Below are positions 1-13,800 of a stretch of DNA of 64,000 nucleotides, piece by piece. Numbering within the stretch: position 1 is the first letter of the stretch; the number at the start of each line of letters is the position of its first letter. The notes beneath the pieces were generated by a model, which did no database searches, was not told the DNA's origin, and was given only the letters and a program-made list of their open reading frames with translations. A program made the position numbers and the translations under genes. This DNA is from Sarcophilus harrisii (Eukaryota; Chordata; Mammalia; Dasyuromorphia; Dasyuridae), in NCBI RefSeq assembly GCF_902635505.1, contig NC_045432.1, forward strand, positions 7,127,275-7,191,274. Reading direction: 5' to 3'.

Positions 1-3000
1 CCATGGATATCAGGGACAGAGACGCCCCCTGGGGAAGTTCAGAGACCCCAATGGAGGTAAGGACAGAGGCCCCCTGGAGTCAGGAGAGACGCCCCCATGG
101 AGGTCAGGGACAGAGACGCCCTATGGAGCTCAGAGTCAGACAAGGCCCATGGAGCTCAGGGATAGAGACGCCCAATGGAGCTCACAGACAGAAAAGCCCC
201 CCATAAACATCAGGGTCAAAGACGCCCAGGAGGTCGGAAGACGCCCATGGAGCCCCCAGGGCCCCTCATGGGTATTTGGGACAGAGACCCCCAGGAGATC
301 AGGTTAAGACACCCCATGGAGGTAGACAGAGTCTAAACTAGGATCAGAGTTGCCTATGGAGATCAGGGGACAAGAAAAATAATCTAAAAAGAGATACCCC
401 ACATGGAAATAAGGAAAAAAGATAAATTAAGGGTCAGAGACGCCCTATAGATCCGAGCCGAAAGCCCCATGGAGTTCAAAAGGAGCCCCTGTGGAGCCAG
501 GGACAGAGACACCCCTCATGGACCTCAAGGACAGAGACGCCCCCCATGGAGATCACGGTCAGAGACGCCCCATGGAGATCAGGGTCGGAAAAGCCCCATA
601 AACATCAGGGTCCGAGACGCCACATGGAGCTCAGGGGGAGAAACGCCCAATAAAGGTCAAGGACAGAGACTCTTCCATGGAGAGGGGGAGATGACCCCCA
701 GGGAGGGGTCAGAAAAGCACTCAAACACAGGTTGAGAGGGCCGCTTCAAACAGATCAGGGTCAGAGACCTTATGGGTTTCAGGGTCGAGATGCCCAGGAG
801 GTCAAGGAAGAGCCCTGGAGTTTGGGACAAAGACACCAAGGAGATAGGCCGGTTTATGGAAAAGGGCTGGGCCCTTTGGAGGGGGGAAGAGACGCCTTCC
901 AGGAGGAAAGAAAGCCCCAAAACATTTGGCCAGAGACGCCCCATGGAGGTAAGGACCAAAGCCCCCGATGGAGGGAAGAACCCCAGGGAGAATTTGGTAG
1001 AGACCCCAATGGAGGTAAGGAAGAGAGCCTCATGGAGTTTGGCAGAGTTTAAAACATAGGGTCCGAGAGCCAATAGAGCCCCAGGGGAGAAAGCCCAAAA
1101 AGGTTTTAAAAGAGACCTTCCATGGAGATTGAGATGCCCCCTGGAGTTTAGGGTCAGAAAAGACCCCTAAAAATCAGGGTGAGGGCCACCCAAGGCTGGG
1201 TTTAAGACGTCAGGAGAAAGGGTCAAAAACCCCTTTACTCAGAAACCCCAAAACGGTCCCGCAGGGACGTAAGAACAGAGAGACCCCCAGGGGCCAGGGA
1301 AGACACTTATGAGGTCAAGGAAGAGAGTTTTATAAACAAGGGACAGAGAGTCCACATGGAAATTAGGTACAGAGCCCCATGGAGTTTGACAGAAAGCCCC
1401 CAGGAGGTTGGGAAAAGCTCCCAAAACATTGGGGTAAAGAACCACCTGAGCTAGGGAAGAGAGGCCCCAGGAGGCAAGGACAGAGATTAATGGAGATAGG
1501 GTCGAGGTTTCATGGAGCAGGAAGAAATTTCTATAAACAAGGGCAGATGCCCTATGGAGGTCAAGGAAGAGACGTTTCATGAGATTTTGGGGAAAAGCCC
1601 CCAAAACATCAGGCCAGAGATGCCCCCATGGAGGTCAAGGACGAGAGCCCCTGATGGAGTTTGGGCAAGACACCCAAGATATGGAGAGACCCCAATGGAG
1701 GTAAGGAAAAGACGTTTCTGGAGCCTGGGACAGAGAGCCCCATAAACATGGGGTCCAGACCCAAATTTGGGGGAGAAAGCCAAAAAGGTCAAGGACAGAG
1801 ACCCTTCCATGGGAATTTGGGAGAACCCCATGGAGTTTAGGGTCAGAAAAGCACCTCATAAACATCAGGTTGAGAGGCACCTTATAGTGCAAGGACAGAT
1901 AGGGCGAGACGCCTCCGGGAGATAAAAAACAAGCCCTGAGGAGAAACCCCAATGGAGATAGGGGAAACCATAAACATGGATCAGAGAGCCAATGGAGTTT
2001 GGGGTCAGAGACGCCCTATGAGCAAGGACAGAGACCCCCAAGAGTCAGGGCGAAAATACCCCATAAACTTCGAGATGCCCTTAGACCAAGTGACAAGTCC
2101 CAGGAGCCAGGGACAGGCCCAAAAATCAGGGTCAAAGACGCCCTAGGGAGGTAAAGGACAGAGACGCCTCATGGTAGGGACAGAATACCCCCAGCCCTTG
2201 GGACAGAAAACCCCACAACAAGGACGAGAGCCCTAATCTCAGAGTCAGACAAGCCCCATGGAGATCAGGGTCAGAGACACCCCATGGAGATCAGGGTCAG
2301 AAAAGCCCCTAAAACATCAGGGCAAGGACAAAGGAGCTCAGGGAAAAATGCTCAAGGAGTCAGGACAGGAAACCCATATACTTCAGGGTCAGAGAGCCAT
2401 GGAGGTAAGACAGAGAGCCCCAGAGGTCGGACAGAGAGCCCCTGGGAGCCTTTGGGAGAGAGAGCCCTTAAATTTAGAGTCAGAAAGCCCCATGGAGTAG
2501 GGGAAGACGCCTATGGAGTAGGAAGATCCCATGGAGCCAGGGACAGAGAAATAAAGACCAAGTAAAGAGATGTCCCAATGGAAACAGGCAAAGATGCACA
2601 AAGAGTAGGGGCCATGCCCCATGGAGCTGATCAAGACAAACCATGTAGATAAGGGTAAAAAGCTCAGGGGCTAGGACAGTCCCCATAACCCAAGGGCGGA
2701 ACCCTATGGAGTAGGGACAAAAGCTCCCCAGAAACATGAGGACAAGACCAGGGAGGTCAAGGGACAGAGACGCCCCCATGGAGCCTGGGACAAGGTTTCA
2801 AAACAAGGGTCAGAGAAGCCTTCAGACCAGAGGAAAGCCCCATGGAGAGGGATGAGACGCCCCATGGAGAAAGGGTCAGACAAAGCCTATGGAGCTGGAC
2901 AAGATGCCCAATAAGAGCCCCCAAAAATCAGGGAGAACCATGGAGTAGGGACAAGACAACCCCATGGGAAAGGGGCGAAAGCCCCCATAAACAGGAAAGA

Positions 3001-6000
3001 GAAAGTTAGGAGAAAGGGATAGAGACCCCATGGGAGAGAGACAGAGAGCCCCTCAAGGAGTGGGAAGAGACGCCTCATGGAGGGCCAAAATAGGGAGTGA
3101 GGGTCAAAATGCCCCCAAACAAATGAGACGCCCCAAGAGCAAGGATCAAGACCCCGAAGCTCAGGGACAGAGACCCTAAGAGGTTAAGACCGAGACGTTC
3201 CATGGGATGGGCCGATGCCCCTCATGGAGCAGGAAAAGAGCCTCTTAAACATTTAAAAGGGTCAGAGATGCCTTTGGAGGTCAAGGACAGAGGACCCCAG
3301 GAAATAGGGAAAAATGCCAATGGAGGTCAGGGGACAGAGATGCCCAGAAACATAGGGTCAAAGCACATGGAGCCCCATGGAGCCAGGAAGAGATGCCCCG
3401 GAGCCGGGAGAGACCCCCATGGGAATAAGGGTCAGGGTTTATGGAATAGGACAAAGAGGGCCCATGGAGATAGGGTCAGAGAGCCCCTCGTGGAGAGGGT
3501 GAAAAGCCCCAAAACATAGGGAGATGCCCCATGGAGATGGTAAGAGAACCCATGGGTGGAAGAAATCGGAGAGAAAAAACCCCCATGGGAAATAGGGGGA
3601 GAGCCCCATCATGGAGTTTAGGGAAGAGAACCCCAAGGGGAAAAGAGAACCCCAGGAAATAGGGTGAAAGCCCCAAAACATGGGTTGAATGCCCATGGAG
3701 GTAGGAAGAGATGCCCTATTGGAGGGCCCCGAGGGTAGAGACCCCTATGGAGTAGGGCGAAAAAGCCTTTTAAAAAGAGGGGTAAAAATTTGAAAAAGCC
3801 CCATAAAACAAAAGTATTGGGAAGAACCCGGGAGGTAAGGAAGAGAGCCCAATGGGGAAAGGGTAAGAAGCCCTTGGAGTTTAGGGACAGAAAGCCCCCA
3901 TAAATACGGGGAAGAGACCCCATGGGTTTGGGTAAGGGAAACAGAGAGGGCCCCCAAGGGGTAAGGTCAAGAGCCCCTGGAGTAGGCGAAAAGCCCCAAA
4001 AATGGGTAGAGGGTTTTCTGAATAGGGCAAATTTCCAGGGTAGGGAAGCCCTAAAAGGACCTTAGGACAGAGAACCCCAAGGGGTAAGGGCAGAGAGCCC
4101 CCATGGAGTTAGGGAAAGAAAGCCCCATAAACATCAGGGCAAAAGCCCCAACCAACGAGCTATAGGAATGAGACCCCCAGGGAGGTCAAAGGGGCAGAAA
4201 AGCCCCCTCAGGGGAGGCCCTAGGGGGAAGGAAACGCCCATAAAAAGGGCAAACCCCCATGGAGGTAAGGACAGAGAGCCCAATGGGGATGGGGTCAAAA
4301 CCCGGAGTTGGGGCAGAAGCCCCTAGGAAACATCAGAGAGCCCCCATGGAGCCAGGGACAGAACCCCAGAGCTAAGAAAGAGAACCCCCATGGACAGGGC
4401 AGAAAAGCCCCCAAATGGAAGGTTATGAAAAGGCCCCCATAAACTCAGGGAAAGAGCCCTATGGGTAAGGGACAGAACCCCCAGTAGGACGCCCCTTCGG
4501 GCGGAGTTGGGGTCAAACAAAGCCCCCATGGATGGGCAGAGACCCTTTATGAGGTAAGGACAGAGACGCCCCTCATGGAGCCCTTAGGACAAGAAATGCC
4601 CCATGGAGTTCAGGAAACAGAAAAGCCCATGGATTTGGGCGAAAACCCCATCATGGGGAGCCCTATTAGGGACAGGACCCCATGAGTTGGGAAAGAAATA
4701 CAGGAAAAAAGGGTCAGGGAAAAGATAAACTGGGGAGACCCTATGGGTCAAGGACAGAATCAGGAGCCCAGGGAAGGGAAAGCCTAAAAGTCAGGACAGA
4801 GACCCCAGGAGGAAGGACAGAACCCCATAAAGGGCAGAAAGCCCATGGGGCAGAAAAGCCCCCATAAATCAGGGGTAGAGAGCCCCCATGGAGCCAGGAC
4901 AGAGACCCCCAGAGCCAAGAACAGAGAAAATCCCCCATGAAATAGGGCAGAAAAGCCCCCAAAAATTTGGGGGGAGGGGTCAAGGACAGAAACCCCCATA
5001 AAACCCTCCAGGGAAACAAAAGCCCCTGGGGCTAGGACAGAGACGCCCTTGGAAAGGAAGAGCCCCTATGGGGAGGACCCCGAAAGCCCCTATAGGCAAA
5101 GGACAGAGACGCCCCCATGGAGCTCAGGGCCAGGAGAACACCCATGGGTTAAGGAAGAGCCCCCATGGAAATAGGGGCAGAAAAAGCCCCATAAACATAG
5201 GGCAAGATGAGGTAAGGACAGAGACGCCCTATGGGGGAGCAAAGGGGAGAAATAAGGAAATGGGAGAAAAGCCCCCATAAACTCAAAGAACCCCCATGGG
5301 AGGGGAGACCCCCCAGGACTGGGACAGAGACCCCAATGGGGGTCAAGGCAAGAGCCCCCCATGGAGTAGGCAGAACACCCTAAATCAAGGAAGAGGGGCC
5401 CATGGGAAGACAAAACCAGGGTCAGAGAGCCCCCATACAAGGGGAACGCCCATGGGGTTTTCATGGAAGGGAAAGACCCCATGGAGGTGGGGACAGAGCC
5501 CATACTCAGGACAAAAGGCCAAGGTAGGAAAGAGCCCCCCTGGAAACCAGGGGGTCAGAGAGCCCCCAATGGAGCTCAGGGAAGAGACCCCAGAGGGAAC
5601 AGAGACCCCGGAATCAGGGCAGAAAGCCCCCTAAACATAGGGCGAGACCCCAGGATCAAGGAAGAGACGCCCCAAATGGAGGTAAGGGGAAGAACCCTAT
5701 GGAGCCAGGAAGAAACCCCCATAAATCAGGAAGAGAGCCCTATGGGAAATTTCAGGGGTCGAGAGCCCCAAGAGCCCAGGAGGAACCCCCATTTAAAAGA
5801 AAAAGGGTAAAGCCCCCATTTGGATAGGAAGAAGCCAATGGATAAGGAAGTGGTCTAATAAAAGCCCCAAAAAGGGGAAGAGACCCCCATGGAGGCAAGG
5901 AAGAGACCCCCATAAATGGGGTAAAGCCTGGAGTGGGCAGAAAGCCCCCATAAAATCAGGAAAGAGCCCCCAGGGTAGGGAAGAGGCCCCTGGAGTGGGG

Positions 6001-7600
6001 CGAAGCCCCCATGGAATCAGGAAGGAAAAGCCCCCATAAAATCAAAGGGAACCCCCATGGGCCTAGGAGAAACCCAAATCAGGCAGAAACCTATGGAGGT
6101 CAAGGACAGAGCCCCCATGGATCTAGGACAGAAAATTCCCCATTAAAGGGAGAGATCCCCATGGAATCAGGGAAGAAAACCCATAAACTAGGGAAGACCC
6201 CTATGGAATAGGGCAGAGACCCAATGGAGGCAAGGGCCAGATGGGCCCCCTAGGAGCTTGGGGAAGAAACCCCCAAATGGAAATCAGGGAAGAGAGCCCA
6301 TGGAGTTTAAGGAAAGGCCCTATGGATCAGGAGAACGCCCCCTTGGAGTTGGGAAAGAAAAGCCCCCATAAAATAGGGTCAAAGCCTGGAATAGGGAAGA
6401 GAGGCCCTGGGGGTAAGGGCGAGAAGCCCCATGGACCCTGGGGAGAAAAGCCCCCATAAACATCAGGGCAGAGCCCGGGGAATTTTGGAGGTCAAGGACA
6501 GAGACCCCAAGGGGAAGGCAGAGAGCCCCCATGGAAACGGGGAAAAAAGCCCCCATAAACTAGGAAGACGCCCCAAAATGGGGAGTTGAGGGACAGAGAT
6601 GCCTCATGGAATAGGGCAGAACCCCAATGGAGTCAGGGCGGAAAGCCCATAAAATCAGCCCGTTCAGAGACCCCTTTTGGAGTCAGGAAGAGACGCCTAT
6701 GGCAATGGAAAAAAAGCCCCCAAATGGGGGGGGAGACCCCGGACCCTAGGAAGAAAGCCCATAAACTTTAGGATGAGACCCCAAGGAAGTCAGAGAACCC
6801 CCCTAAACCAGGCGAATCCCAAATCAGCGGGGCAGAGACCCTGGAGGTGGGAAAAGCCCCCATAAACTCAGGGCAGAGTGCCCCTTGGAGTTAGGGCGAG
6901 CACCCCCAAATGGAACCCCAGTGGGCAAAGGCCCCATGGAGCCAGGGCAGAAAATGGAGGCCCGGGAAGACAGGGGAAGAGCCCCTTTCATGGAGCTCAG
7001 GGCAAAAACCCAAAACAAACGGGGCAGAGACACCCTATGGAGCCAGGCAGAGACCCTATGGACAAGGCAGAGGCCCATGGGACCAGGGCAGAAAGCCCCT
7101 AAAACATCAGGGTCAGGAGCCCCTCATGGTTTAGGCAGAGGAACCCCCTTTAGAGATTGGGGGGAAAAGACCCCCCTGGAGTAGGGAGACCCCCTTGGAG
7201 TTTAAGGCAAGACCTCCAAGGAAATAGGGTTTTAAAAAGAGCCCCCATGGAGCTAGGGCGAATCCCCAAAATAAGGGCAGAGACGCAGGAGTCAAGGACA
7301 GAGACGGCTCCCCAGGTGGGAAAACCCCTATAGGACAGAGCCCCCAATGGAGCCAGGCAGAGACCCAATGGAGTAAGGGAAGCCCTCATGGATCAGGGAC
7401 AGAACGCCCATTTGGGGAGAGCCCCAGGGTCGGGAGAAGCCCTATGGAGTATCGAAAAGCCTAAACATCAGGGCGAGATGCCCTGGGCGGAAAGGCCCCA
7501 GGAGATGGGCCCCTGGATTAAGGACAGAGGCCCCCATGGAGGTCAAGGGGAGAGACCCCTTTTAAAGGAGTTTGGGAGGGACAAGGGAATGGGCCCCCAA
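1..7600 (+). repeat. 26-30-bp tandem array, zone 1 (moderately degenerate)
   Basis: The stretch is built of head-to-tail monomers of about 26-30 bp with a core like CAGGGACAGAGACGCCCC followed by an ATGGAGCT-type segment. Recurrent variants are ATGGAGGT joined to CAAGGACAG, ATGGAGAT joined to CAGGGTCAG, and ATAAACAT joined to CAGGGTCAG. Monomers near position 1 and at 460-700 are clear. From about 2.5 kb many are shortened or carry extra homopolymer bases. Open frames across it are a by-product of monomers that mostly lack stop codons in any forward frame. No gene is seen. Confidence 0.9.
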
Positions 7601-10600
7601 TGGAGGTTTAAAGGAACCCAGAAAAGGGTTTAAAACCCTCCCCTCTAGGGTGGAATTTCAGGGAAGAAATGGAGAAAGGGTAGAAAGGAACGGGGCAGGG
7701 GAAGTAGGGTGAAAAGTGATAAAATGGGTCGGGAGTTGGGTCAACGACAGAGATGCCCATGGACTTAGGATGGGGAGAGCCCCACAGAGTAAAGGATAGA
7801 ATGCCCCCATGGAGAATGGTGGGGAGTAATGGAGATTGGGGGTGAAAAGATAAAATGGGTGGCAAGGGAGTAGGGCAGGAGGTATGGGGAAGGACAGAGA
7901 AGCCCCCATGGAGCTAGGGACAGAGCCGTATGGAGTGGATAGAGATGATGGAGAATGGTGAGATGTCCAATGGAGTGGGGTTTGGCTTTAAAAATGGGGG
8001 AAAGAAAGGGAGTGGGACAGAGAGATGGAGGTAAGGACAAGACAGTATGGGTTTGGGACAAGGTTTGGAGCAGGGATAGAGATGATGGAGAATGGGGAGA
8101 TGTCCAATGGAGATAGGGTGGAAAAAGCCCCTGGAAAATAGGGTAGAAAAGGGGTATGAGAGAATGGAAATAGGGTGAGACTAATGGAGTTTAGGGAAGG
8201 GCCCTTTGGATATAGGGAAAGAGAATGGGTTAGGGAAGAGAGAATGGACCTAGGGGTGAAAAGCCCAATAAAATTTAGGGACAGGACCCCATGAGGAAAG
8301 AACAGGAGATTAGGGCCCGAGAAGCCCCAAAAACTAAGGGCCAGAATGTTATAGACTAAGCAGAAAGCCCCATGGAGTAGGGAAGAGGCCCAATGGAGTG
8401 GGAGAGAGCCCTATGTGGTCAGGGGATAGAGAACCCTTTCTGGAGTAGGGACAGAAAAAGCCCCCATAATTAGGGTGAGATGCCCCTTCATGGAGTTTGG
8501 GACAGAGCGACCCTATAGAGATTAGGGAGAAGATGTCATGGAGATAGGGACAGAGAAATAAAAAGGAAGAAAGCCCCCAAGAGATTAGAGAGGTATGGAA
8601 ATTAGGCGAGATGCCCCATCATGGAGCTCAGGGACAGAGACGCCCCATAGAGATAAGTATCAGAGACGCCCCCTCGTGGAGTGAGACAGAAGGCCAATGG
8701 AGGTAGGGAAGGATGCCCCGAAAACATGGGTCAAAGTCACGTGGACCCCATGGGTAGGGAAGGATGCCCCATGGAGCTAGGGACAGAGACCCCCATGGAG
8801 TTTATCGAAAAGCCCGAAAATTTTAGGGCTGAGATGCCCTATAAACACAGAGTGTGGATTGGATAGGAAACAGAGCAAAGGGATGGGAAGCCCCATGGAG
8901 TAGGGTAAAAAGTAAAATAGGGTAAAGAACCAGGGAGTCAGGGGGGGAGGGTTGGAGGTAGGAAGGGTATAGTTTAGGGAAGGAGTCCCAGGGACAGAAA
9001 GACCATAAAATAGGGGGAGAACGTAGGAGGTAAGGAGGGAGAGCCCAAGGGGAAAGGGTCAGAGAAGTTTATGGAGTGGGAAGAAAAGCCCCTAAAACAT
9101 TTAAAGACGCCCCATGGAGCTAGGGCAGAGTTAATAGAGTATAAAGAGAACCCCGCATGGGATTGGTGAGAGCCCCAGGGAGTTTTAGGGTGAAAGACCT
9201 ATAAACATAGGGGTGAGAGGGCCCAGGCTTAAACAGATAGGTAGGGTCCCATGGAGAAAGGGTGTAGGAGTAGGGACAGGACATTATGAGGTAAAGGACA
9301 GAGAGCCCCATGGAGTAGGGTAGAGATGCCCCATTGAAGGGAAAAGGATAAAATGGGAAGAGAGATATGGAGAAAGGGGAGATGAAGAGTGGGGAGGGGA
9401 AAAAGTAAAACATGGGCCCCCAGGAGCTAGGGACGAGGTATGGAGTGGGGGGCCCCCTCATGGGAGATAGGAAGAAAAAGAAAAATAGGGTAAAGAGCCC
9501 CTAGGGAGGTGAAGAGAGATGGAGATAGGGTAGAAGGGTAGGGATTGGAAAGAAAGCCCCCTTTAAAATAAAAAATAATTAGGGGTTAAAAGGGAAAGGT
9601 TTTGGGAGAAAGATAAATTTAGGAGATAGGGAAAAGAATTATGGATTTAGGGGAAAAGTTTAGGAAGATTAATTAGGGAAGAGACATTTTAGGGGGAAAG
9701 TTTAAGGGGAGGAAATGGGGAGATATGGAGTAGGGGGAGATGGTAAGATAGAAGGAGTAGGGAAGCCCCCTGGGAGTAAGACAGAAGCCCCTAAGGATAG
9801 GGAAGGGAATGGGTAAAGGGAGCTAAAAAGAATTAAAATTTAGGTTTTAAAATAGGGGTTGGATGTCATGGAAATAGGGAAGAGAGTTTAACAGGAGAAT
9901 TTAGTAGGGAAACCCTATAGAGTTGACAGAGGGGTATGGAAATTTGGGTGAGATGATATTAGGGACAGAGGATGGAGTTTAGGGGGAGTATGGAGATAGG
10001 GGAGAAATAAAATAGAAGAGAATGGAGTAGGGAGATTAAAAAAATAGTTAAAAGGGGAGTATGAAGATAGGGATAAAAATAGGGGAGATGTATAGAGTGG
10101 AGGAAAGTCCCTGGAGTAAGGAAGAAAAGATAAAATGGGTCAAAGTTTCCCCGTGGAGCCCCATGGAGTAGGGATGAGAGCCCTATAAGGGTCAGAGAAG
10201 CCAAAAACAAGGTCAAGGCCCCTGATTCAGAGTCAGAAAGCCAGGGAGTTTAGGGCAAGAGCCCCATGGAGCTCAGGGTCGAAAAGCCCCCATAAACATA
10301 GGGTGAGATGCCTCGGGACGGGACAGGAATCCTTGGAGCTCGGGCGAAACCCCTGAGATCAGTGACAGAGACGGCCCCTCATGGAGATCAGGGTTAGAGA
10401 TGCCCCATCATGGAGCTCAGGGACAGAGAGCCCAAGAGGTACGAGACGCCCCTGGAGCTAGGGAAGAGACCCCTCGTGGAGTAGGACAGGAGCCCAATGA
10501 GCCAGGGCAGAACCCAGTAGAGCTAAGTAACAGAGACATCCCACATGGAAATCAGGGTCAGAAAAGCCCCCCATAAACATTAGGGTCTGAGATGCCCTAT

Positions 10601-13600
10601 GGAGGTCAAGGACAGAGACGCCCCCTCATGGAAATCGGTAGAGATCCCCATCAAGCTCCAGGAGCCCCTCATGGACCAGGACAGAGCCCATGGAGATGGA
10701 AAAAAAGCCCTTGGAGGTAGGAAGAAACCCCATAAACATCAGGGACACAGATGCCCTATGGGGCTCAGGGACAGAGACGCCCCCTCATGGAGCTGAGGGA
10801 TAGAGACGCCCCCTCATGGAGATCAGGGACGGAAAAGCCCCAAAACATCAGGGACAGAGACCCCCATGGAGATGGAACAGAAAAGGCCCAAAGGCGGACA
10901 GAGACGCCTTTGAAGATCAGGGCGATAAACCCAAACTAAGGGTCAGAGATGCCCCCTTGGGCTGAGGGATGAGAGCCCCTCGGAGATCAGGAAAAAAAAG
11001 CCAATGGGAGGTAAGGACAGAGACGTCAGAAGATCAGGGCGATAATACCCCATAAATGGGTCAAGATGCCTAAGATGTGGGGAGCAGAGTCCCTGGAGCC
11101 CAGGACAAAAAGCCCCCCATAAAATCCCAGGGGGCACGGGACCCCGGAGTCAGGGAAAGACGCCCTATGGGTCAGGGTCAGGGAATCCCAATGGAGCCAG
11201 GGTCAGAAAAATCCCCCAAAACAAGGGACCCAGACACCCCAAGAGCTAAGAACAGAACCCCATGGGGCTCAGGGTCGAAAATCCCCCATGGAGCAGGGTC
11301 AGAACACCCCGGGGAGCGATGAGAAACACCCTGGAGATAAGGGTCAAACAAGCCTCATGGAGCCTAGACAAAAACCCCCAAAACTAAGGGCCAGGCCCCA
11401 GGAGATTGGTCAAAGATGCCCCCGGGCTGGCACAGGACACCAATGGAGGGAAGGACAGAGAACCACTTTGGAGTTTGAGGGACAGAGGCCTAAAGAAAGT
11501 GGAACTTGGGACAGAAACGCCCAATGATAGGGGACAGAGACCCCCATGGAATAAGGCGCAAGCCTCATGGACATGGGCAGAGCCCCTTGGAGCTCAGGGC
11601 GAAAAGCCCGATAAACATCAGGGTCTGGATGCCCCATGGACTTGGACCAGAGAACCCAAAGTTAGGATCGAGAGCCCCCATGGAGATCAGGGCAAAAAGC
11701 CCCTAAAACATCAGGGCCAAAAGGGGTCAGGGGGAGACGCCCTATGGAGGTCAAGGACAAGACGGCCCCTATCGAGCTAGGGACAGGGCCCCTCATGGAG
11801 TAGAAAAGCCGCCAAACATCAGGGACAGAGACACCATAGGAGGTAGGACGGGCCCAATGGGGATAAGGGCGAGAAGCCTCAGGAGCTGGACAGAAAGGCC
11901 CCCATAAAACTTTCAGGACAGAGCCCCCTCAGGAGAAAGGGTCAAGATGCCCCCCATAGAGCCAGGGAGGGAAAAGTCCCCCATAAACATCAGCAAAAGA
12001 GACCCCCTCATGGAGCCAGGGACAGAGACACCCAATAGAGCTAAAAGAGACACCCGGCATGGGATAGGTCAGAGAGCCCCCATGGGAGGGGGAAGACTTT
12101 ATAAAACATGGGTCAAAGAGCCCTGGGAAGGGACAGAGGCCCCATGGGAGAAAGTATCAGAGAGTGGAGTAGGGACAGAGACGCCCATGGAGCTACAGAA
12201 AAAGCCCCCTAAACATGGGCAAGAGGGGGAGGGAAGGGATGGAGCTAAAGAGTGCCCCATAGAGATGTGAAGAGATGTCATGGAGATGTGAAAAAGTCCC
12301 CCATAAACATAGGACAAGAGCCCATGGAGATAGGGTCGAGAGGCCCTATGGGTTTGGGGAAAGCAAAAATCATGGAGAGCCCCATGGAGTGGGACAGAGA
12401 ACCCCAAGAGTATAAAGAGAACCCATGGGGACACAGAGCCCCCATGGGGGGGTAAAAGACCTATAAACATAGGGGAGAGGGCCCAGGTTAAGGAGATAGG
12501 GTGGGAACTCCATGGAGAAAGGGTAAAAAAGCTATGGATAGGACAAAAAGCCAGGTTAGTGAAAGGGGCCCCCTATGGAGGGGAAGAGGCCCCCATAGGG
12601 GTTAGAACCCCTTTGGAGATAGAAAAGAAAAGCCCCCAAAAATAGGGTGAGAGCCCTAGGGAGGTGAAGAGCCCCATGAGATTAGGGGTAGGAGCCCCCA
12701 TGGAAGGGGGAGCCCCTATGGAGATAGGGAAAGAAAAAAAATATATAGGTTAGGGAGGTGGGGCCCCCCTTAGGGGTAGAAGGCCCCTATGGGGAGACAT
12801 TGGGTGGGGGAAAAAGGAATGTTTCCCTATGGAGTGGGGGGAATCCTAGGAGTGGGGAAAGCTTAGGGGGGAGGGGAGATGGGGGAAAGATAGGGGAAAG
12901 TTAGGGGGGAGGGTTTAGGGAGATGATATGGAGTAGGGAAAGAATAGAGATAAGTATAAGAGCCCCATGGGTTTGGGGGAGACATTTGGGAGTTAGGGAC
13001 AGAGAGGGATTTAGGGAAAGGAAATGGATAAAGGGAAAGGAAATAGGGTAAAATAAAAAGGGTTGAGATGTATGGAAATAGGGGGAAAGGATATGGAGAG
13101 GGGAAATTTTTAGGGAAAAGTTAGGGAAAGAGGGTTGGAAATTGGGGGAGAATGGAGTAGGGAAGAGAGTTGGAGTAGGGAGAGGGGAGATGGGGAGAAG
13201 GGGTGGGAAAAAGATTAGGGAGATAGGGGTTAGAGTGGAGATGGGGGGTTGGAGATGGGGGGAGTTAAAAGAATTTTGGGGAAAGTTGGGGGGAGGGGGG
13301 AGATTTAAAGAGTTTTAGGGGAAAGTTAGAGATTGGGGGATAAATTTTTTTGGGTGGGGAAAGAAAGATGTTGGAATTAGGTAAGATGATATGGGAGGGA
13401 CGGAGCCCCAAGAGGTATTAGAGGCCCCATGGAGAGGGACAGGAACCCCTGGGAGTAGGGAACAAGGGATGTCAGGAGTAGGACAGGAATGGAGTAGGGA
13501 AAGAACCCAGTGAGTAAGAAAGAGAATCAATGGAAATTAGAAAAGCCCCCATAAAATGGGTTTGAGATGTTTGGAAATAGGGAAGGACCCCCATAGGGAG

Positions 13601-13800
13601 TAGGGAAAACTCCCTATGGAGTAGGGAAAAAGCCCCTAAGAGTTTGTGAAGAGGGGTCATGGAAATAGGGACAGAAGGGTCGGAGAGGGACAGAAGTATG
13701 GAGATAGGGATGAAAAGAATAAAATAGGGCAGGGCCCCATGGAGTGGGGACAGAGATGATGGGTGGAACAGAAAAGCCCAATGGAGGTCAAGGACAGAGA
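7600..13800 (+). repeat. tandem array, zone 2 (purine-rich degraded monomers)
   Basis: The array continues but most C-rich parts of the monomer are missing, leaving repeated purine strings such as ATGGAGTAGGGAAAGAG. Intact-looking monomers appear as islands, for example around 8.6-8.8 kb, 10.3-12.3 kb and 13.8 kb. The + strand is almost free of pyrimidine runs over long stretches (for example 9.5-10.1 kb and 12.8-13.4 kb). This may be true divergence or a consensus error in a hard repeat. No gene is seen. Confidence 0.8.

Noticed and set aside
7600-13800. Telomere-like TTAGGG strings
   Set aside because: TTAGGG occurs often but never as a tandem run. It comes from decayed monomers of the form ATGGAGTTTAGGG.
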